Source: Bacteroidales bacterium | GTDB taxonomy: Bacteria > Bacteroidota > Bacteroidia > Bacteroidales > F082 | Reading direction: 5' to 3' | Assembly (NCBI GenBank): GCA_016285355.1 | Contig: JAEEQP010000036.1 | Location: 1 to 37,377 of the forward strand | DNA: 37,377 nt | Shown: positions 31,535 to 37,377 of the stretch, piece by piece | Numbering within the stretch: the first letter of the stretch is position 1 | Layout of the letters: every line of letters begins with the position of its first letter | Notes under the pieces: model-generated | What the model saw: the letters and a program-made list of their open reading frames with translations, nothing else | The model's database searches: none | What the model was told of the DNA's origin: nothing | Position numbers and translations under genes: made by a program

Positions 31535-32656
31535 ATGGAAAACCCGTTTGCACTTGTGCCATACGTATCGAAAGAACTTTTTTGCGACCGAGAGCAAGAG
31601 ACCAAAACCGTTTTGGAATACCTTCTCAATGGATCCAATGTGACCTTGATTTCACCGCGCCGTTATGGAAAAACGGGATTGATTTACCGTGTGTTTGACG
31701 AGGTAAAACAGCGAAATATCGATGTAAACACTTGCTATGTGGATATTTACGCTACTGAAAAGTTGGAGGATTTTATCAAGACTTTTTCTGAGGCTGTTAT
31801 TGCCACTTTGGACAAGAAAAGGGGAGCTAAGGCTTTTCTTCAGTTCTTGGGAGGTCTACGCCCGATGTTGAGTTACAACCCGGTAACTGGCAATCCCGAA
31901 CTGACGATGACGTTCTTTTCCGACTATGAGAAACACCATACTCTTGCGTCCATTTTTGAGTTTCTTGAGAAATTGGACAAAAAGACCATCGTGGCCATTG
32001 ATGAGTTCCAGCAGGTGAGAAAATATGACAACAATATGGAAGCTTTGTTGCGCTCATACATCCAGCCGTTGCGAAATGTACAATTCATCTTTTGTGGCAG
32101 CAAGAAACATCTTATGGCTGAGATGTTTACAGATGCCAGAAGCCCATTTTACGAAAGCACACGCTGCCTCTATCTTGAAAAAATTGACAGGGAAGTCTAT
32201 GCCGACTTCATTGTCAGGATGTTTGGGAAAGGGAAGAAAAGTATCTCCACTGAGGCGATAAATTTCATTCTTGATTGGACAAAGACACACACTTTTTACA
32301 CGCAATCGCTTTGCAACCATGTGTTTCTGAAAAGTGGTAAAACCATTAAACTACAGAATGTTTTGCTTTCGGCTCAACAGATACTTTATGAGAATGAGCA
32401 AACTTTTCTTCAATGGCGCGACCTGCTGACTCCGCTCCAATGGAATTATCTGAAAGCCGTGGCCAAGGAGCAATCGGTTGACAAGCCGTTTGCGTCTGGG
32501 TTCATCCAAAAATACAACATAGGTACTTCAGCCAATTCAAATAGGATGTTGGAAGCTTTGCTTGACAAAGAACTTATTTTGGCTACATCCACCGAAGCTG
32601 GCGTTTCGTATAGCGTTTACAATGTGTTTCTCTCGCGATGGCTGGAGGGACAGTGA
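31535..32656 (+). CDS. AAA/STAND-like ATPase (ATPase_2-type)
   Basis: 373 residues from the ATG at 31535, preceded by a GAAAGGAGTG tract. Walker A is SPRRYGKT (40-47), Walker B is VAIDE (153-157) with FQQV following, and FCGSKKHLM fits sensor 1. The C-terminal 100 residues (LLTPLQWNYLKAVAKEQSV, SANSNRMLEALLDKELI) look like a winged helix. The family (archaeal-type ATPase_2, with relatives near DUF234) is abundant in Bacteroidales in many paralogues, without a clear role. No partner gene is next to it; its convergent neighbour is a protease. Control by the palindromic promoter is likely. Confidence 0.88.
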   Translation: MENPFALVPYVSKELFCDREQETKTVLEYLLNGSNVTLISPRRYGKTGLIYRVFDEVKQRNIDVNTCYVDIYATEKLEDFIKTFSEAVIATLDKKRGAKAFLQFLGGLRPMLSYNPVTGNPELTMTFFSDYEKHHTLASIFEFLEKLDKKTIVAIDEFQQVRKYDNNMEALLRSYIQPLRNVQFIFCGSKKHLMAEMFTDARSPFYESTRCLYLEKIDREVYADFIVRMFGKGKKSISTEAINFILDWTKTHTFYTQSLCNHVFLKSGKTIKLQNVLLSAQQILYENEQTFLQWRDLLTPLQWNYLKAVAKEQSVDKPFASGFIQKYNIGTSANSNRMLEALLDKELILATSTEAGVSYSVYNVFLSRWLEGQ

Positions 32657-32661
32657 TGGGT

Positions 32662-34746
32662 TTATTCCACCACAATCTTTCGCGTTTCGTCACCTATCTT
32701 CACAAAATACAATCCCTGCGGCAGTTCCACCTTATCCTTCCCTTTGATTTCCTTGATCATAATGGTTTGCCCGAGGGCATTGGTGACGGTCATGATGCCT
32801 GTGCCTTCAATGATTATGCAGCCTTTGGCAGGATTGGGATAAATCTTGAACGTACTCCTATGGTTTTCACAAAGTTGGTCGTATGGCATCGTGCAAAATA
32901 CCGCTTCAGGACTCACAGATGAGGCATAATGTGTCCTTGTCTCCATCTTGCGTTGCGTGAAAGTATAGGAAGTGCTTGGAGTCAAACCTTCAAATACAGG
33001 TGAATCTTGCCATTCGCCACCGTTAATGTTGTATTCGCCATCTTCCAAAGCGACAAGAGTGATGCTCGAATCTGTGTTGCTTTCCATTTGCGGGGCTTCG
33101 GGCATGGTTTGTTCCGCTTTTTTGATGGGTCCAACGTAAGGAGAAACTATTGAACCAAAGCAGTTTTCGGCAGTGACTTGGACGCAGATGCTCTCGTCAA
33201 TATCGTCTTCGGTCAAAGTGTAGGTTGAAGAAAGGGCTCCCTCAATAGCTGTTGTGTCTCTTCGCCATTGGTAAGTTAATTCGCCCAAATCGGGAATGGA
33301 AGGCATTGAACCTAAATCCGTTATGGCTGTCAAAGTTTGTCCGAAAATAGGTTCTCCTTCAATCTTGACTTCGCCAATTAGAGTAGGTGTAACCACGCCG
33401 TTTAAAGCATTTTCTATCGCACCGTAGGCGTTCAATCTTCTTCCCGAGGCCACCAAACCATCGAGAGAAGGCAAATGGTCTGCACCGTCAAAGAGAGATT
33501 GTCTCATTGAGAGGCAGAAATTGGCGGGGTCGCTTTTGCAAGCCTGCATCATTTCCTCGGGCAGGGCGGCGTACATCAGCGCAATGGTTCCAGAGACTTG
33601 CGGTGTGGCCATCGAGGTTCCAGTTAAGTTACCGTAGCTGTTGTTTGGTGTTGTGGAATAGATGCTTGTACCGGGCGCGCCAATATCAATGTTGTTGATG
33701 CCATAACCTGCACTTCCGTACTTCACGTCAGCCGAGGTGGTGTTAGTGATACCAATCAAATAATCTCCAGGGCAGGCTGATGGAACATCACCTACTTCGT
33801 CGACATTCACATTCATGTTGGGGCCGGCACCGCAACTCAATATGCCGACATTGCCCATTTCGTCGTACATCGAACACCAAATGGGATAATCGTCAGGATT
33901 GCCGTAATCTACGCCAAAGGACGAATTGGTGGCCACAATGAAAGCCCCTTCCTCGCCATTGGTTTCATTATATCGCGCCCGCATTTCCAAAGCGTATGAA
34001 TAGGCCTCCACAACGATGGACTCGTTACCTGAACTGCCGCAAATGGGCATAATTCGTACATCCCAATTTACGCCGCAAACACCTTTTCCATTATTTCCGA
34101 CTGCCCCAATGATGCCCGAGACATGGGTGCCGTGCTGGTTACTGCCTACATAGCCATTGTGGTTGTAGGCATTCCAACCGTGAAAGTCATCAATATAGCC
34201 GTTGCCATCGTCATCGATGCCGTTGTTGGGAATTTCATGAGAGTTTTCCCAGCAATTCAGGTCTTCATGGGTCCAATCGGTGCCTCCGTCGATAACGGCC
34301 ACTACGATGGTATCTCCCATTGCCGTGACACCTCCAGTGGTGAACTCCTCCCATGCTTGTGGCAGGCTCATAATGGTCGGAGCCCATTGCATGCTGTAAT
34401 ATGAGTCGTCTGGAACCGCTTCGCGCACTGTGATGTTGGTGTGGTTGTTCTGAATGACCCGAACATCGCTATTTCTTGTTAGGCGATGCATTTTTTCGGT
34501 TCTCGATTCTTTGCTGTCAGTGATTTCGAAAAGCCAGATATTCAGCCTCTTGGACAATTGCCTTTTCGGCACAATTCCGACATTGGCAGCAAAGGTCAAG
34601 GCATCCACATCTTGTTCCAACCAAATGATGAATTCGTTTTCCACGTATGTGGTTGATTCTTGGCCTTCTTGCGGTTCCTGCGCGTATGAAAACATGGACA
34701 AAACCATTATGGTCAAGATGAATAAAGGTTTAATGCTTGATTTCAT
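32662..34746 (-). CDS. S8 subtilisin-like serine protease with T9SS sorting domain
   Basis: 694 residues. Signal peptide about 1-22 (ending MFSYAQ), then a propeptide-like stretch (about 30-110), the S8 domain (about 120-450) with the triad D153 (AVIDGGTDW), H205 (HGTHVSG) and S378 (GTSMATPQVSG), a PKD/Ig-like part (about 460-560), a GEYNINGGEWQDSPVFEGL-type module, and a T9SS type A tail (from about 632, YPNPAKGCI). The triad is complete. It is expected to be exported by Sec and T9SS and to act at the surface or outside the cell. Its end lies 5 bp from the end of the ATPase gene on the other strand. Confidence 0.94.
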   Translation of the reverse strand: MKSSIKPLFILTIMVLSMFSYAQEPQEGQESTTYVENEFIIWLEQDVDALTFAANVGIVPKRQLSKRLNIWLFEITDSKESRTEKMHRLTRNSDVRVIQNNHTNITVREAVPDDSYYSMQWAPTIMSLPQAWEEFTTGGVTAMGDTIVVAVIDGGTDWTHEDLNCWENSHEIPNNGIDDDGNGYIDDFHGWNAYNHNGYVGSNQHGTHVSGIIGAVGNNGKGVCGVNWDVRIMPICGSSGNESIVVEAYSYALEMRARYNETNGEEGAFIVATNSSFGVDYGNPDDYPIWCSMYDEMGNVGILSCGAGPNMNVNVDEVGDVPSACPGDYLIGITNTTSADVKYGSAGYGINNIDIGAPGTSIYSTTPNNSYGNLTGTSMATPQVSGTIALMYAALPEEMMQACKSDPANFCLSMRQSLFDGADHLPSLDGLVASGRRLNAYGAIENALNGVVTPTLIGEVKIEGEPIFGQTLTAITDLGSMPSIPDLGELTYQWRRDTTAIEGALSSTYTLTEDDIDESICVQVTAENCFGSIVSPYVGPIKKAEQTMPEAPQMESNTDSSITLVALEDGEYNINGGEWQDSPVFEGLTPSTSYTFTQRKMETRTHYASSVSPEAVFCTMPYDQLCENHRSTFKIYPNPAKGCIIIEGTGIMTVTNALGQTIMIKEIKGKDKVELPQGLYFVKIGDETRKIVVE

Positions 34747-34775
34747 GGGATGTTATTTTTTTATGTTTTGGACGG

Positions 34776-34783
34776 CAAATATA
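34776..34783 (-). promoter_or_regulatory. -7 box (TATATTTG on minus strand) for the subtilase
   Basis: CAAATATA on the given strand, 29 bp upstream of the ATG at 34746. Confidence 0.5.
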
Positions 34784-34834
34784 AACATTTTCAGTTTAAT
34801 CCGCACTTTTCAAAATGATTTCAAAAGAATTGCC

Positions 34835-34842
34835 TATTTTTG
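34835..34842 (+). promoter_or_regulatory. -7 box (TATTTTTG) for rbfA
   Basis: TATTTTTG, 59 bp before the rbfA start; the leader between is made of a degenerate TTGAAT/TTTAAAT repeat. Confidence 0.5.
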
Positions 34843-34850
34843 CATCCTCA

Positions 34851-34901
34851 TAAATTTTTGAATCTTAAATCTTTAAATTTTGAATCTTTGAATTTGGAAT
34901 C
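34851..34901 (+). repeat. Degenerate AT-rich heptamer/octamer repeat in the rbfA leader
   Basis: Units such as TTTTTGAATC, TTAAATC, TTTAAATT, TTGAATC, TTTGAAT and TTGGAAT follow each other up to the ATG at 34902. Similar in unit type to the second half of the 15632 array but less regular. Confidence 0.6.
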
Positions 34902-35246
34902 ATGGACGGCAAAAGATTAGAAAAAGTAAACAGACTGATACAAAAGGAATTAGGCGATATATTCCAAAAGGAACTGAAACCAAAAGTTCCGATGCTGATG
35001 ATTACCGTGACGCATGTTAATGTGACTTCCGACCTTTCCTACGCTCGCGTTTATTTGAGTGTCTTCGGCGTTGAGGACAAAAAGAAGGTCGTGGAGGAGG
35101 TGAACGAAAACGCCCGCGCCATCCGTGGCTTACTCGGCAACCGTATTCGTCATCAGATGCGCGTGGTGCCTGAACTGCGTTTCTTCGAGGACGACTCGTT
35201 GGATTATATCGAGAACATTAACAACCTGTTGCATCCCGACAAGTGA
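34902..35246 (+). CDS. rbfA: Ribosome-binding factor A
   Basis: 114 residues. KRLEKVNRLIQKELGDIFQKEL, MLMITVTHVNVTSDLSYARVYLSVFG and RAIRGLLGNRIRHQMRVVPELRFFEDDSLDY (in order) are RbfA signatures: a KH-type domain that binds immature 30S subunits and supports 16S 5'-end maturation. Its last codons overlap the GTG start of the permease gene (GTGA at 35243-35246). Confidence 0.95.
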   Translation: MDGKRLEKVNRLIQKELGDIFQKELKPKVPMLMITVTHVNVTSDLSYARVYLSVFGVEDKKKVVEEVNENARAIRGLLGNRIRHQMRVVPELRFFEDDSLDYIENINNLLHPDK

Positions 35247-36466
35247 GACTACCGCTGTTCATAGCAAACCGTTACCTGTTGGCTAAAAAGAGCCACAACC
35301 TTATTAATATCATCACATGGATTTCCATTTTGGGTATTAGTGTGGGCTCGTTTGCACTCATTGTGGTGTTGTCGGCTTTCAACGGATTGGAGAAGGTGAT
35401 TTCCTCAATGAACAACCGCCTCACGCCCGATCTACAAATCGCGTCAGTGAAAGGCAAAACCATCAACTTGACGACTTTTCCTTTGGGGCAACTTAAAGAC
35501 ATCCAAGGCATTGATTATGTGATTCCCACGATTACTGAAGATGCACTTTTCCGAGCCAACGACAAACAGCATATCGGCCAAGTGAAAGGCGTCGGCTTGG
35601 AATACCAAAACCTGAAGCGGTTGAATGAAATCATATATGGGAATGACAGATTGCAACTCTCTGACGGTGAACATGATTTCGCGGTTCCAGGTGCGGGAGT
35701 GGCGTGGTATCTCGGTATCAATGCTTACAACCCATACGCAATGGTGCGCGTCTATGTGCCCAAACGCGGCAATGCCTCATTGATGAGCCTCGAAAATAGT
35801 TTCAATTCCGATGTGCTGAATGTGCGTTGTGTGTTCTCCACTGAGCAGGAACAGGACGAAAAATTGGTGCTCGTGCCTTTCAATTGGCTCTCCGAACTCC
35901 TTGAATATGAGAATAAAGCCACCAATGTAGAACTTTTCACTACTCCGAATGCTGATATAAATAAGGTGAAAAAATCGGTCACGACCATAATAGGGGAGGA
36001 CTTCACCGTGAAAAATCAACAAGAGCAACAAGAAACCCTTTACAAAATCATGCGCTCCGAAAAATGGGCGGTCTATGTCATTCTCACTTTCATCCTGATT
36101 TTGGCCACCTTCAATGTAGTCGGATCGCTCTCCATGCTGATGATTGACAAGCGTAAGGACACGGAAATTCTAAAGGCCATTGGCGCAGACAACCGATTGA
36201 TACAAAAGATTTTCATGAATGAAGGTCTGCTGATTTCCGTAGCTGGCGGTATCATTGGCCTTTTACTTGGCATCATTTTAGTGCTTTTGCAGCAACAGTT
36301 CGGTTTCGTGAAATTCGGCACAGGTGGCAACTATGTCGTGGATGCATATCCAGTGCTATTGAAACTCAAGGATGTATTGCTGATTTTCGCCACGATTTTG
36401 GTGGTGGGCTGCACTTCGGCTTTCCTCACTGTGCGCCACGCGATACGGAAAGAGGTCAAAATATAG
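35243..36466 (+). CDS. LolC/LolE-type ABC transporter permease (FtsX family)
   Basis: 407 residues from a GTG at 35243 that overlaps the rbfA stop. Topology: one N-terminal membrane segment (about 20-45, LINIITWISILGISVGSFALIVV), a large periplasmic part (about 50-270, MacB-like), then three C-terminal segments (about 275-300, 322-355, 375-395) and IRKEVKI. This is the layout of LolC/E permeases that release lipoproteins from the inner membrane with the ATPase LolD. No lolD is next to it here. RbfA followed by this permease is familiar in Bacteroidota. Specificity for lipoproteins is inferred from the family. Confidence 0.9.
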   Translation: MRLPLFIANRYLLAKKSHNLINIITWISILGISVGSFALIVVLSAFNGLEKVISSMNNRLTPDLQIASVKGKTINLTTFPLGQLKDIQGIDYVIPTITEDALFRANDKQHIGQVKGVGLEYQNLKRLNEIIYGNDRLQLSDGEHDFAVPGAGVAWYLGINAYNPYAMVRVYVPKRGNASLMSLENSFNSDVLNVRCVFSTEQEQDEKLVLVPFNWLSELLEYENKATNVELFTTPNADINKVKKSVTTIIGEDFTVKNQQEQQETLYKIMRSEKWAVYVILTFILILATFNVVGSLSMLMIDKRKDTEILKAIGADNRLIQKIFMNEGLLISVAGGIIGLLLGIILVLLQQQFGFVKFGTGGNYVVDAYPVLLKLKDVLLIFATILVVGCTSAFLTVRHAIRKEVKI

Positions 36467-36599
36467 TGATTTTGTTTGCCTAAAGCAATACATTCCCTTT
36501 ACTTAAATTGTAAAACGAATTATATATTCGTCTGATTCTCAATCAGTCAAAACTCTGCTTTGGAAAAATGTTTGTAAAAAGCGAAATGTGGGCTGTAAA

Positions 36600-36633
36600 T
36601 TTGCCAACGGCCTTTTTCCATGCGCTACCTTTG
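36600..36633 (+). promoter_or_regulatory. Promoter of the right-end lipoprotein gene
   Basis: TTTG (36600-36603), 22-bp spacer, TACCTTTG (36626-36633), in the 223-bp gap after the permease. The rest of that gap (36467-36599) shows nothing clear. Confidence 0.6.
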
Positions 36634-36689
36634 CACCAAAATTCGATTTTATGCAACGAGCAAACACATTATTCCGTAATTTTGTCCCT

Positions 36690-37377
36690 ATGAAAATAAG
36701 CCATTTGATTTTTGGTAGTCTGTTGCTGGTCTTGACCGCCTGCAACCCATCCCAGCGCGAGGCGAAGCAGTTGCTCCGCCAAGCCGAATCTGTTTTGGAA
36801 ACCTATCCTGAAAGTGCCTTGCATCTCATTGATAGTGCAATGCATAAAGAAGTTTATTTCACCGAAGCGCAACGCATGGAAATGGCCTTGTTGCAAGGCC
36901 GCGCCATCTATGGTGACGACCGCGATGCCACTGACCCAACCAAATCGAATGGTAACATCTTGTTTGATAAGGTGATGAACCATACCTACACCTCACCAGA
37001 CCTTGACCGTGCCCCTGTTTATTTCGCCAAAAAAGGACAACTCCAAAAGGCTGCCTTGGCCGCACTTTACAAGGGTTACGACTTGCAGTCGATTTATGCC
37101 GATGGTTTGGCTTTGCAATCTTTCAAAGAAGCCACAGATTATGCGCTTCGGGCGGGCGATAGCCTCACCGTTGCCCGTGCCTTTTTCCAGATGGGAAGGC
37201 ATTTGCATTGGATGGACAGATATGGAGAAGCCGCAGCCGCCTTGGATTCCGCCGACCGTTATTTTGGCAACCGTTTATATGAGAGGGCCTTCGTGCAGAA
37301 CATGATGGGCGTAAACCAATGTTTTTTGGAGGAGTTCACCGATGCTGCAATCCATTTGGCCAATTGTCTTGAATTTG
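36690..37377 (+). CDS. TPR-like lipoprotein, partial
   Basis: The frame stays open to the right edge, giving about 229 residues. The ATG at 36690 starts a lipoprotein signal (MKISHLIFGSLLLVLTACNP with lipobox LTAC, Cys at 18); an ATG 13 codons earlier (36651) would spoil it. Then come helical pairs such as AKQLLRQAESVLETYPESALHLIDSA, RMEMALLQGRAIYGDD, AFFQMGRHLHWMDRYGEAAAALDSAD and NMMGVNQCFLEEFTDAAIHLA, the pattern of TPR repeats. In Bacteroidota such proteins often end in a membrane helix and a LuxR-type DNA-binding domain, which would lie beyond this window. Role unknown. Confidence 0.8.
   Translation, partial: MKISHLIFGSLLLVLTACNPSQREAKQLLRQAESVLETYPESALHLIDSAMHKEVYFTEAQRMEMALLQGRAIYGDDRDATDPTKSNGNILFDKVMNHTYTSPDLDRAPVYFAKKGQLQKAALAALYKGYDLQSIYADGLALQSFKEATDYALRAGDSLTVARAFFQMGRHLHWMDRYGEAAAALDSADRYFGNRLYERAFVQNMMGVNQCFLEEFTDAAIHLANCLEF

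Overview
The window reads as a chromosome segment of a Bacteroidota bacterium, most likely of the order Bacteroidales. The evidence is: (1) recurrent TAnnTTTG -7 promoter boxes in front of genes; (2) four secreted proteins ending in a type IX secretion system (T9SS) C-terminal sorting domain (a C25 gingipain-like protease, a C10 streptopain-like protease, a choice-of-anchor J protein and an S8 subtilase); (3) Bacteroidota-typical families and gene pairs such as DUF3822-RsmD, the short AMP nucleosidase, DUF2795 and a Mrp lacking a C-terminal CxxC. T9SS cargo suggests a Porphyromonas/Prevotella-like or uncultured gut/rumen lineage rather than Bacteroides proper, but the species cannot be named. 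No rRNA, tRNA, transposase, integrase or CRISPR array was seen.

Layout. 1-2251: a BASS-family transporter (partial, minus), a lipoprotein-like nitroreductase and an EamA transporter. 2316-5945: a large gingipain-like protease with six InlB-type repeats. 6051-7543: an AlkD-like DNA glycosylase and an alpha/beta hydrolase. 7603-15632: a C10 protease, the Fe-S pair Mrp + NifU-domain protein, a T9SS anchor-J protein, an exported unknown and a methyltransferase-like protein. 15723-16600: a PduO-type cobalamin adenosyltransferase and a DUF2795 protein, closed by a clear terminator.

16691-22369 is an accessory island. It starts with an overlapping DUF3791-DUF3990-DUF3791 trio (putative ADP-ribosyltransferase-fold effector with two small partners), followed by two translationally coupled, AT-rich DUF262 (GmrSD/ParB-like) proteins, only one of which carries the DUF1524 HNH nuclease. 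It looks like a horizontally acquired conflict or defence block. 22530-28078 returns to core genes: Dabb protein, an HExxH membrane protein that may be 5'-damaged, RluE, a fused two-domain acyltransferase of aminolipid type, RsmD, DUF3822 and a membrane-anchored unknown.

28168-29031 is a compact minus-strand three-gene unit: a 52-residue candidate antitoxin, a RelE/ParE-type toxin, and a third protein built of exact 25-residue repeats with Trp at 26, 51, 76 and 101. Then follow AMP nucleosidase, HolA, Dtd, an AAA ATPase whose promoter sits inside a 33-bp palindrome, a T9SS subtilase (minus), RbfA, a LolC/E-type permease and a partial TPR-like lipoprotein.

Intergenic DNA is rich in structure: two dispersed inverted-repeat families (a GTCGAAGG type at about 6782, 24122 and 30902; a CGCAGAAT type at about 11242 and 25955), a triple hairpin at 13315-13394, a 26-bp perfect palindrome at 2258-2283, and a 13-unit heptamer array that exactly fills the gap at 15632-15722. 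The best candidates for something undescribed are the ParE + 25-residue-repeat operon and the DUF3791/DUF3990 + double-DUF262 island.
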